Assembly: GCF_023856365.1 (NCBI RefSeq)
Contig: NC_064536.1
Coordinates: 35,518,776 to 35,582,775, forward strand
Source of the DNA: Brienomyrus brachyistius
Taxonomy: Eukaryota; Chordata; Actinopteri; Osteoglossiformes; Mormyridae
Length of the DNA: 64,000 nucleotides
Reading direction: 5' to 3'
Below are positions 33,601 through 43,524 of this stretch, piece after piece. Position 1 is the first letter of the stretch, and the number at the start of each line of letters is the position of its first letter. A program made the position numbers and the translations under genes. Below the pieces are notes generated by a model that saw only the letters and a program-made list of their open reading frames with translations, made no database searches and had not been told where the DNA came from.

Positions 33601-36300
33601 CCCAGTCACTAATTAAATCAAGATCCCGCTGTAGCTGCTGAGCCGCTAATTCGGTATCTGCTACACCACCCACCTTGGTGTCATCTGCAAATTTCACCAG
33701 TTTACTGTATATATTGGTATCCATATCATTTATGTAAATTAGGAACAATAGTGGTCCTAAAATCGAACCCTGCGGTACCCCACTATGAACGCAGGCCCAC
33801 TGTGATATTGTGCCTCTTATAACTACTCGCTGTTTCCTATCTGTTAACCAGTTATCAATCCAGGTCGCTACGGTACCTAAAATACCTGTCGCTTTGAGTT
33901 TAAGTAGGAGCCTCTTGTGGGGGACAACATCAAAAGCCTTTTGGAAATCTAAGTAGATGACATCATAGGCCTTCTTATCATCAACTTCCTGAGTAGCTTC
34001 CTCAAAAAACTCCAACAGATTTGTTAAACAGGATCTACCTCTCCTAAATCCATGCTGGCTATCCCGCAAAATGTTATTGGAGTCTAGGTAATCTACCATT
34101 TTCTCTTTGATTATAGCCTCCATTACTTTACCAGTTATATAAGTTAGACTGATTGGCCTGTAGTTAGACAAATTACTTTTACTATCCCCTTTTTTGAAAA
34201 TGGGCGTTATGAAGGCGTGCTTCCAATCAGAAGGAACCACACCTTCAGATAAGGATTTTTGAAACAGCAAAGTTAAGGGTCGGCAAATAATATCCCTCAT
34301 CTCTTTTAACACTATAGGTAAGATGCCATCAGGGCCCTGTGATTTATTTATTTTGAGCTTAGCTAGGCTTTGCAAAACATCTGCTTCAGTTATATATATA
34401 TTAGCTATAGACGATGCTGGATAGGTAATAACTGGTAAATTACTAAGGTCCTCAACAGTGAATACCCATGCAAAACTATCATTGAACTCATTTACTATAT
34501 CAATGTCGTTTACATAACACCCTTACTATCCTGCAGATTAGTAATTTCAGGTTTTAGAGCTCTTTTAGAGTTAAAATACTGGAAGAAACTTTTAACGTCA
34601 TCCTTAGTTTCCAATGCAACCATCCTTTCGACATTTCTTTTAGCTCGTCTAATATCATTTTTTAACTCAGCCTGTAGACTTAGATATTCCTGCTTTATTC
34701 TGTCATCATCAGTTATTTTCCATTTCTGGAACAAAGCCCTTTTCCTCCTTACTTTATACTTTATTTCCATAGTAAACCACCTAGGTTGCAATTTCCTAGA
34801 TTTATTCTTGCTGGAAACAGGTATGAAGTCCTCTTGCACTTGCAATAATGTGCTTTTAAAAAATTCCCAGGCCTCTTCAACAGTTTTGTTATTTAACTCC
34901 ATCCAGTTCACAGTTTCTAGTTTGTCTCATACACTTAAAGTCAGCCTTCCTAACATCATATATTTTTGATTTGGACTTAGCTCTTCGAACACTAAACTTA
35001 ACCTCAAATTTGACTATGTTATGATCGCTACTGTCAAGTGGTTCTAAAACGTCTAATTTACCAATCCTGTCCTGGTTATTAGAGAGAACAAGATCAAGAA
35101 TGGCATCTCCCCTGGTAGGGGTGTTAACAAACTGAGTAAAAAAACAATCCTGTACTAATTCCACCATCTCCAGTTCATTTTCTGAAGAGCCAGTGACAAT
35201 GTCCCACTGCATTCCTGGTAGATTAAAATCACCCATAACTACCACATCATTTTTATTGCTCATAGTCCTAATATCGCTGTGTAACAATCTGCTTTCCTCG
35301 GCAGCTATATTAAGTGTTCTGTAACAAACACCGACAATTAGGCTATTTGAGTTTTTAGCATCTAATTTTACCCATATTGCTTCCGTAGTTTTATTTATAT
35401 CAGTAAGTTCCCTTGCCTGCAAGTTTTCCTTTACATATACTGCAACACCACCTCCCTTTTTTCCTATACGATCCTTACGGAACAATGTGTAACCATCCAT
35501 ATTATATTCTTGTCCATCCTTTTCACTCAACCACGTTTCAGTTATTCCTATAATATCATAAGAGTCAGATGAGATAAAAGCCTCTAAATCATGAATTTTA
35601 TTCCTAATACTCCTGGCGTTTAAATACAGACAACAAAGGGTTTGTGTCTCCCTCCCATTTGACCTGCAGGTGTTGCTGGCCATCCTGTCCTCCCTGTTGT
35701 CCTCAAGTCCTTAATGTGTTTCCCCATCTCTCTGAAATGCCACATGGCTCTATAGGCTGAGTGTGTAATTCTGAACCCTTTAGTCATGAGTTCAAGCCCA
35801 GCCTCCTCTGTTAGTTTGTGTTTATTAGATTTTGCTACCTAGTGTTTCTTTTGTTCCTATTTTAGTTTGTGGACTGTTTTGTTTTTTGCTTTGTGCCCTT
35901 GGTTATGTATGTAGTTGTCATGCTGCTCTGTGATTGTTACTCTTTGCAATTCCGCCTGGTTTCCTCTTGTATGTATAGTTTCCCCAATAAACCCCTGTTG
36001 TGTCTTCGATCCGCAAGTGGATCGTCACCTTCTTTTCTCTGCCTGCACCATGCTGTGCCACCATAACAGAATGACTAACCAAAAAAGACGATCCCCAGGC
36101 TGTACAACACCCCTTGCGCTGGGATTCATTTCCCATGTACCCGCTGGTGACCCAGCAGCGCTGGGGTCAAAGCCCTAGTCCCGGGTATCTGTTTTTGCCC
36201 CAACACCCAGCCTCTTGCCTTGGCCCAAGCCTCCGGTCTGCACACCTCAGAGGATCATGGATAGTCCACTGATATATCTGTGGAGTGATAGTGACCCTGA
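30690..36300 (+). mobile_element. Non-autonomous LTR element, LTR-internal-LTR-internal array, family B
   Basis: A 478-bp LTR (30690-31167, TGTCAGGG...TTTAACA) is followed by an internal region. A second LTR (about 32760-36068, ending CATAACA) is split by a CR1 at 32791-35640. The internal start is then repeated at 36069-36300 and cut off there by another repeat. The frame 31546-31971 encodes a Pro/Ser/Glu-rich protein with SLEDLEWDP-like sequence (here SPLEDLEWDPLDP) near its end. No protease, reverse transcriptase or integrase is visible in the 1.6-kb internal part, so it must depend on another element. The second LTR carries AATAAA at about 35985. The left boundary of LTR 2 is uncertain because its first bases have diverged. 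Confidence 0.7.
32791..35640 (-). mobile_element. CR1-clade LINE, longest copy in the window
   Basis: Reading leftwards, the endonuclease begins [19 protein letters not shown] and shows ITETW, GDFNLPGMQWD and LDSSDHN. The reverse transcriptase shows [58 protein letters not shown] and KFADDTKVGG. The C-terminal [19 protein letters not shown] block follows. LKFADDTK-type motifs and the 8-bp terminal repeats (about four AAGAACAT) place it in the CR1 clade. The reading frame is broken only at about 34900 and in 34400-34520, so it looks recently inactivated. The 5' end is truncated at the start of the endonuclease and ORF1 is missing. It is inserted in an LTR. Confidence 0.9.
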
Positions 36301-36560
36301 ACATTCAATTCAATTTTATTTATACATTTTCACAACGTTACATTGTCTCAAAGCGCATAATATAGTTTCGCTGCTGCATCTCTGTGACTCGATTTGGCAG
36401 TTTATCAAGAGCTTTGATGACTCTAGGCTATATTTGTCATTGAGAGACAATGACTTTCTTTTTCCCATCATGCTTTCTGTGCAAGCAACATTACCCTCAG
36501 GTAGCTGTAAACAGAAGCAGACAGGTTACTGCAAGGCAAAATAGGACAATCAATATCAAG
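36301..36560 (+). repeat. Fragment of a common fish retroposon tail
   Basis: Starts CATTCAATTCAATTTTATTT and includes TTTTCACAACGTTACATTGTCTCAAAGCGC, a block typical of widespread fish repeats. It abruptly replaces the LTR element's internal sequence at 36300. Confidence 0.5.
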
Positions 36561-36764
36561 TCAAGTGAAGTAAAAAGAAAAAAAAAAGAATTATGGCAGT
36601 TTTAATTATTTCCACATGTTGTCATATTTAACACGTCCCAAAATGAACACAGTATGCAGGCTACTTTATTAACATCCGCAAATTATTTAAACAGTTGTAG
36701 TATACATAAATGATTCTGTCCCAATTTTTGTATCACTATAAGTGGTTCCCAACGTATATTAATC

Positions 36765-37000
36765 ATGATTGCCAACTCTTAGGCATCTGGCATGACACTC
36801 GGGCTTTCAGATTCTCAAACTCACCAAAGAAATCTTTTATTAGAAATTAGCTACCTTAAATGCATTGCGATAGTTTGCAGATCCTATAGACTATTTACAA
36901 CGTAATAAAACTGTTGTATACATATAAATACGTGTGTGTTTGCAGAATTGTCTCGAATTGAAATCTCATGCTAGCTACCTGACCAAAGTTGACAACCCTA
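36765..37000. mobile_element. Second copy of the TGCCAACT hAT-type MITE
   Basis: Shares TTGCCAACTCTTAGGCATCTGGC, the ATTTACAACGTAATAAAACTGTT-like middle and GACCAAAGTTGACAACCCT with the 25.5-kb copy. It is more diverged and no target duplication is clear. Confidence 0.6.
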
Positions 37001-37590
37001 TTTAAATGTCAAAAAGAGTAATCACTAGTTAATTAGGAGCATAACAAGAACCCTCCTTGAAATTGACAGTTGACCAGTGACAGTTCTGCCCGCATTGCAA
37101 GGTACCCCTCTCCCACGGGCGCGAACATAGTACTTACCTATATTGACTCAGCAAAACAGGAAAGGCATTTCGTGGTGCCTTTCGTGACACAGCAAGAGAT
37201 GAAATGTAGGCTATTTCGTGATTCCACAGAATCGGTTTCATCCAGGAAATGTGTATCATTCACCAAATGCATCTCGTCCACAAAATGACTGTCCACGAAA
37301 TGCAAAGTGCTGATATTAATTCTGTGCACACAATGAAACATTCCTTTTGATTTCTGTGCACAAATGAAGTGAAGTCTTCGTGGACAAAATACAGCAAGAC
37401 ATTACTTGATGTCGTCATTAGACAATGCTTTTTATGGCACAAAATGTATTTTGTGCACGAGAATGAACACTAGACACTTGGTGCCCAATACCCCGAAATC
37501 TGCCGATATTATACTGTCTTTTTATTTTTAAGAGTCATTGGATTGTAAAGATAAATTCAATGGAATCCCGAATCATTAACTATCTTTGAT
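37001..37590. other. Spacer with no recognised gene
   Basis: Contains a run of loosely repeated words (CACGAAATG, CACAAAATG, GTCCACGAAATG) between 37200 and 37450, which looks like a degenerate short tandem pattern. No coding sequence recognised. Confidence 0.35.
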
Positions 37591-37695
37591 GATGCCCTGT
37601 TTCGTGCCCATTACTTCCGGGATAGGCTCCGGGCCCCCGCGACCCAGTAGGATAAGCGATTTGGAAAATGGGTGGATTGATGGATGGATGATGAT
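37591..37695 (+). repeat. 3' part of the tRNA-type SINE
   Basis: CGTGCCCATTACTTCCGGGATAGGC, then AGGATAAGCGATTTGGAAAATGGGTGG and (TGGA)/(TGA) repeats, as at the end of the 9.3-kb copy. Confidence 0.7.
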
Positions 37696-38144
37696 GATGA
37701 TGATGAAATAAGACATGTGCAGGTATATTATGTGACTGTCCAGGACTAGAAAAGGTGATGTTGACAGATGTAGTCTTTGAGGATGGTTGAATGCCTAAAA
37801 AAACGAAGGCAATTGAAGATTGAATGGTGTACCTGCATGAGCATGTTTCAAGACGATATGCAGAAAAACTCAAACAATTGGGAGAATTATGATACCACAT
37901 CATACTACACAAGTAGTGCAAGTGAAAAAACGAGCTACCAAGACACATCGGCAAAAATACAACAAGCTGTATTTTATGTACAGTACAGTACTGGAGTATA
38001 GCGTTTTTGAATTATACAAAGGTCAGCAATTCAATTTGTGCAGTACTGTAATTTAAGAAGCGTTTGAACAGCTGTACTGTATTTTGAAAGAATTAAGAAA
38101 ATAATGACGCTATCTGTTTAATTACATAATATTCGTTTAATAAA

Positions 38145-38506
38145 CTTCCATCCATCCATCCATTTTCCAAACCGCTTATCCTATTGGGTCGCGGGGGGTC
38201 CGGAGCCTATCCCGGAATCAATGGGCACGAGGCAGGGAACAACCCAGGATGGGGGGCCAGCCCATCGCAGGGCACACTCACACACCATTCACTCACACAT
38301 GCACACCTACGGGCAATTCAGCAACTCCAATTAGCCTCAGCATGTTTTTGGATTGTGGGGGGAAACCGGAGTACCCGGAGGAAACCCCACGACGACACGG
38401 GGAGAACATGCAAACTCCGCACACATGTGACCCAGGCGGAGACTCGAACCCGGGTCCCAGAGGTGTGAGGCGACAGTGCTAACCACTGCACCACCATGCC
38501 GCCCCG
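38145..38506 (-). repeat. tRNA-type SINE, full length
   Basis: In reverse orientation it starts with GGGGCGGCATGGTGGTGCAG and TGGTTAGCACTG (A box), has a GGTTCGAGTCTCC B box, and ends in (TGGA) repeats at 38145-38160. It is the most complete copy in the window. Confidence 0.75.
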
Positions 38507-38680
38507 TTTAATAAACTTATAAATGTCAATTAGTTGGTAGTTGTCATGCCCGGCTCGTCCGATCCTCGTGTGTGCCTCGTCCCCTGATTATCCACGTGTG
38601 CTTTCCTGATCTTGCCCAGCTATATCCTATTATTTTCGCCCAGTCTTGTCTATTTCAGTCCATTGTCTTACCCTGGTTTC

Positions 38681-38692
38681 TGGTCGGTCATT
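38681..38692 (+). other. Predicted RNA 5' end / self-primer segment in the 5' LTR
   Basis: TGGTCGGTCATT lies mid-LTR, about 60 bases before AATAAA. It is the exact reverse complement of AATGACCGACCA at 38833-38844, just after the LTR. The same 12 bases recur in the 3' LTR at 41168-41179. Confidence 0.6.
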
Positions 38693-38833
38693 GAAGTTGT
38701 GTTCTTATTGACCAATTTCCCTCATCGTTTCCCCAATAAATCCCCAGTTTTCCCCGTCCTTTGCCTGCCTGCGTCGTCCTTCCCTACTTCCAGCCTGCCT
38801 ACCTGCCCGTCTTCACCCGCGGATCATAACAGA

Positions 38834-40240
38834 ATGACCGACCAAACAACGAAAGCATCCCCTGTGACCGAGGAATGTTACCTCGGTCTCGTAGAAGAGC
38901 TGCTGTACTGGATCGCCCAGTCCGACGTCCGGGAAGATCCCCAGGTATGGAACCTGGCGAGCCAGAGCCGGGACATCCCCTCCCCTCACGGAGGAGGTAC
39001 GCAAAAACCTTCGGCGGCTGACCCAGCGCATAACAGAGCGGAAGTTCGTGCTGGCCATGCCGCACGTCCCAGAGGCTGTTTCCCCGCCGTCCGTCTCAAC
39101 GGACATGAAGCAGCCTCCCGCAGCGACCACGAGCAAAAAGAGGAAGAAGAGAAAGCCGGCGCCAGTCCCAACGCTCGTCCTGGGAGCTGCTTCCTTCACC
39201 CCGACTTCTCTCGCTCCGGACCTGCAAGTCCCGCCGCCTGCAGCAGCAACGGCCGAGGCGCTCCCCTCACCTCTGCCTTCTGCAGCTGCTGCAACCCCGC
39301 AGGAGGTCCCGGCTGCACCCATCACCCTTGCCAAGCAGTTCTTCACCCTCCAAGGACTATACTGGAGGGTGATAGATGAGCCAGCATTGCAGGGCTCCCC
39401 AGAGGAGGACCAGCTCGCCACACAGTTGCGGCGAGACTTCACCGCAATCTCTCCCGCCTCTCCGCGGAGCGAACTGGAGGGATTAGCAGAGGGCCTCAAG
39501 AGGCTGATCCAGCTCCGGAGAGCTCCGGCCCCTGCTACGCCACCCGAGGTGGAGGTCCCAGCTCCAGCGCAGCCCAAGCCGCCACCTTCTTTGCCCGCGG
39601 CTCCAGCGCAGTCCAAGCCGCCGCCTCCTTCGCCGGCGGTCCAGCGCAGTCCGAGCCGCCACCTCCGCTGCCGCCTGCGCAGCCCGAGCAGGCGCCCCCT
39701 CTGCCTGCAGCTCCCGTGCCCACACTCGAGGCTCCTCTGGCTCCACCTGCATTTCCGCAGCCCGAGGCCCTTCTGCCTCCGTCTGCTGCATCTCCGCAGC
39801 CCAGGTTCCTCTGTCTCCGCCTCCGCTTGCATCTCCGCAGCCCAAGGCCCCTCTGCCTCCGCCTCCACCTGCATCTCCGCAGCCCGAGGCATTCTTGTCT
39901 GTCCTGCCGCCCGAAATCCCTTCGCCCTGTCCTGGTCCCTGCTGTAGCTACGTCCGAGGCGCCGCCTCCATCCGAAGTGCTCCCTCCGCCTTGGCTGCCT
40001 GCTGCTTCTGCCAGTGACTCCTGTTCCTGTCCCTCCAGCTCCAGTCCCTCCAGCTTCAGCCCCTTCTGCCCCAGTCCCCGAGGAGGTCCCGGACAATCCA
40101 ACCACCGCTCCTCCCTCCTTGGAGGTAGAGGAGCTGGAATGGGACCCCTCGGGGACCCACCTAATGACTCCTCGGCCCTCACCCCGGCGAGCTCGACCCC
40201 TACCAAGGGGCCAAATGTCTGTGTCCAAGAAGGGGAGAGG
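38834..40240 (+). pseudogene. Gag-like or accessory Pro-rich ORF of the family A LTR element, frameshifted
   Basis: The frame opens at the ATG just after the 5' LTR and shifts near 38985. It runs on in another frame from about 38990 to 39640 and shifts again within low-complexity Pro-rich sequence. A folded stretch is likely between 39330 and 39510 (KQFFTLQGLYWRVIDEPALQ; LATQLRRDFTAISPASPRSE). The rest is repetitive P/S/A-rich. I do not recognise the family. By position it should be Gag-like, but no zinc knuckle is visible. The long open frames on both strands at 39.0-41.1 kb come from GC-rich, codon-biased composition and are not separate genes. Confidence 0.5.
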
Positions 40241-41321
40241 ACACAGATGCAGGGCTGGGTTCCACCTGCCCTGCCCCCTGGCTCGCCCTCCCTCGCCTGC
40301 GCTGGGGCTTGGTCGGCGCCTGCGGGTCCTGGGCCGCCAGGTCGGCTGTCGCCTGCGGGTCCCTCTCCTGAGCCTCGTCGCCCTGCCTCCCTCCCTCCCT
40401 CCCTCTCTCCTCCGACTCCTCGTCGGTCACCTGCGGGTTCCCCTGAGGCAGCTCCTCAGTCGCCTGCGGGTCCTCCCGCTCCTGCGCGTCGGAGGACGTC
40501 GCCGCCTGCTGCGGCTCCCCTCCTCTCCTTGCCCTCGCCAGGGTCCCCTCCAGCTCCCTCGCCCCCTTCCCTGGTTCTCCCTCCAACTCCCTCCTCGGCC
40601 CCCTCCGGCTCCAGCCTCCCGGTCGCCTGCAGCCCCTCCGGCTGCTGCCCGTCGCCTGCTTGGGCTCCCTCAGGCTCCCCTTTCTCCGCCGGCCTTTCTG
40701 CCATGGTCTCCTGTTTCTGTTCCTCCTCTGTTTGTTCCTCGTCCCTTTGTTCCTCCTGTCTCTGCTCCTCGTCCCCCTGTGTTCCTGCCGTTCACCCCGG
40801 GCCCTTTCGTTCCGCGTGTGCCCTCAGTGTCTCCTTTCCTGATCTGTCTGTCTGCCTACCCTGTCCGCTGCCAGGTCTTGTCTCACTTCTTGTCCCTGTG
40901 CCTATTTTGTCTGTCCGTTCTGTCTCCTGTCCCTCATTAATGGTTCTGTTCTTGTCTTCCAGGTCCTGGTTCCCCAGTCTCGTCTCGTCCATCGCCTCCC
41001 CTGAGGCACGCCTCTTTGGGGGGGGGGTTCTGTCATGTCTGGCTCGTCCAATCCTCGTGTTTGCCACGCCCCCTGATTATCCACGTGTGCTTTCCTGATC
41101 TTGCCCAGCCGTGTCCTATTATTTTCGCCCAGTCTTGTCTATTTCAGTCCGTGTCTTACCGGTTTCTGGTCGGTCATTGAAGTTGTGTTCCTGTTGCCAT
41201 GTTCCCTCGTCGTTTCCCCAATAAATCCCCAGTTTTCCACGTCCTTTGCCTGCCTGCGTCGTCCTTCCCTACTTCCAGCCTGCCTACCTGCCCGTCTTCA
41301 CCCGCGGATCATAACAGTAGT

Positions 41322-43190
41322 CTGCCAGAGATATAAATAAAAAGAAAAAAAAAAACGGTAATAACGATCATCCGCTAACAGATGAACTTTATCTAGACGT
41401 CATAGCTTTAAGCAGTTTCCACTGTATATATATTTAAATACATATTTGGCATATATGTCCGCAATATGTGTCACATACAATTCAATATTAATAATCAGCC
41501 ACTTTACATACATTTTAGTGCATATATGAGAGAAGTTTCTGCTAGGCCGTAAGAATTAAAAATTACTCGCACAAATGGACTGTTCCACATTTGTTCAAAT
41601 GTGTGCATCACATTTGCGTATAAAACACGTTAACTACGTTATTGTTAATGTGCATTTTATGTGTTTACGTGTTTTTACCTCTTTGGCGTTCCATAATAAA
41701 TGTACATGTCAATTTTGAGCATGTTAAAGTGAAAACAATTAACAGGTTGTGACCCTTTTGGCCTGCCATAACGACAGGGCGTAAACAAATGACAGAAGTA
41801 CCATGTAAAGTTAGACAGACAAATATTCTGTTACATATTCAGTCGACGTGGACATTGCGTGCACATATTGACGCATTTTTGGCACGATTGGAACCCCGTA
41901 GAAAAGCACACCCTTCCCTTAGGTTATGACAAGTTACAGCCGCTTTTTGTTCCTCTCATAGGAAGAAGGGAAACAAGTATTCCAGAACGGGCGTTTTGTT
42001 CGATGTACTTCCTGCTTTATATTGCTTATGTATGCTGCACAAGTTTTACCTGTCTGTCGACGAACATGCAACCTGACTTAGTTGCTTAAACAGTTATTGG
42101 AAATGTGTCCACAGAGGATTGTATTGGATCAACGTGCACGTTCATAAAACAGACCCGTCTCTATACTTGGGTTCAGCTTCGGAGAATCTGATAAGAGCTT
42201 TTTTTAAACCAGAACAATTCACTTTATTGCTCTCACAAAAGAGGGATGATACATCGAACTGCCGGTCAAGGTACTCCGAATGTATAGGTCAGAGACAGTA
42301 TTGTCGGGTGCCTTAGATTTCCTCGGACACGATCTTCTGAGCGAAGTGCAGGTGAATCGCAGGATGTGTGTCAGGGGAGATAACGTCAGCTATTCTGAGC
42401 AGCTGCGGCATCACTGCATGCAAGCTGGTAGTGAAAATGCTCACCTCTTTAAACTGCGTATAGGTGTTCTCTTAATTCTGAAACATTCACAGACATGGAT
42501 ATATATATATCCACTGTTCATCTGATTTACATATTCCATAGTTCTTTAAATTCGGGTATAAAGTGTAAAAAGTTTGTTGTTATCCATTTTTTCCCACTGA
42601 GCATATTTTCCCTAACAACAAGATCCTGTTTTAGAAAAAATATAAAGCAGCTGATCGGGTGGAGTGAGGAAGGGCAGCAAGGCGGTCACCTACGGACTGT
42701 TCTTTAGATTTTGCGTAGTTAGGCCCAGGCCTGCATTTATCTTGGGTCAAATTACCCTGCACTAATTTTATGTGTTCTGATCAAACGAACAATGTTGGTG
42801 CATACTGGCACAGTACGAGAATAAACAAAGTGAAAGCACAACAAACTTGATTCGAAATGGGCCACGCAAGACTCAAGACATAAAAAGCATGCACAAAAAT
42901 GCGTGCAAGAAAAACCAAAGAGAACAGGTGCGTTCCGTGTTAACAGTCTATAGTACTGTGAAGAATAAAATATACGTTGGATACTTCACCCTGATTTGCG
43001 GATCGGACACACGGCGCTATCTGCTAGCCTATAGGTATTTTCAGCCACGTGAGGGAATTTTTAGTGCAGCGATGTTTTTCCGTGTGCTTTCTAGATGTTT
43101 CTGAAGACAGGTCTCTGGAGATCATACTTAACTTTACACTCAGAGCGCTTTCCCACTCCGGAGAATGTGTATACCAGACAAGTGAATGTG
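41322..43190. other. Spacer upstream of sat1 with no recognised gene
   Basis: AT-rich DNA with scattered short open frames that look like no known protein. No clear repeat except small AT runs near 41400 and 42500. Part may be distal sat1 promoter. Confidence 0.35.
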
Positions 43191-43195
43191 GGCGA

Positions 43196-43266
43196 TGACG
43201 TGAGGCCGGCTCTTACTTCTGATTGGGCGGGACACGGGTGAAAAAACACGCAGTAGTTATATAAAA
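43196..43266 (+). promoter_or_regulatory. sat1 core promoter
   Basis: In order: a CRE/ATF-like TGACGTGA (43196-43203), an inverted CCAAT box (ATTGG, 43222-43226) overlapping a GC box (GGGCGGG, 43225-43231), and a TATA box (TTATATAAAA, 43257-43266). This predicts a start near 43290 and a 5' leader of about 170 bases. A stress-responsive TATA promoter fits an inducible gene. Confidence 0.7.
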
Positions 43267-43319
43267 CGCGGAGCAGACAAAGGAAACGTTGCACAGCTGA
43301 GCAGTGGCGGCGCATCTTC

Positions 43320-43325
43320 ATGTGA
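43320..43325 (+). promoter_or_regulatory. Start-stop uORF (ATGTGA) in the sat1 leader
   Basis: The first ATG after the predicted transcription start is followed at once by TGA. Such minimal uORFs can stall or discard ribosomes. Confidence 0.45.
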
Positions 43326-43386
43326 TCGTATTATCGAAGAGTCAGGATCCCAGACTGACTGCGGAGGCCAAACTCCTGGGAAACGA

Positions 43387-43524
43387 ATGAAGAAACACCT
43401 CTTACTTCTCTTCACGTACAGAGGACTAGTAAGAAAAGGGAAAAGGAGTAAAAGAAGAAAATGGCCAATTTTATATTGCGGAAAGCGGAACCCAAGGACG
43501 TGCCCGACATATTGCGACTCATAA
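43387..43524 (+). promoter_or_regulatory. Overlapping uORF across the sat1 start
   Basis: An ATG at 43387 opens 45 codons in a different frame from sat1, runs past the sat1 ATG (43461) and stops at 43522-43524 just before the exon 1 donor. The peptide is very basic (begins MKKHLLLLFTYRGLVRKGKR). It should reduce initiation at the main ATG. Confidence 0.45.

Larger units (their letters stand above)
38542..41316 (+). mobile_element. Non-autonomous LTR retrotransposon with exact 5-bp target duplication, family A
   Basis: The 5' LTR is 38542-38831 and the 3' LTR 41031-41316. Both start TGTCATG and end CATAACA and are highly similar. Target duplications GTAGT lie at 38537-38541 and 41317-41321. 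A G-rich run at 41018-41030 before the 3' LTR can serve as polypurine tract. Each LTR carries AATAAA (near 38743 and 41220). The first ATG is three bases inside the element: MTDQTTKASPVTEECYLGLV. A frameshift near 38985 separates it from the continuation LTEEVRKNLRRLTQRITERK. Then follow a KKRKKRK basic patch and a long Pro/Ala/Ser-rich part ending near ELEWDP. No protease, RT, RNase H or integrase motif was found in the 2.2-kb interior. Bases 38833-38844 match the reverse complement of 38681-38692. Confidence 0.85.

Noticed and set aside
38813..41098. Large minus-strand ORFs (up to 471 codons) rich in Gly/Arg/Glu opposite the LTR element
   Set aside because: Shadow frames of the GC-rich Pro-rich ORF; composition only, no known domain.
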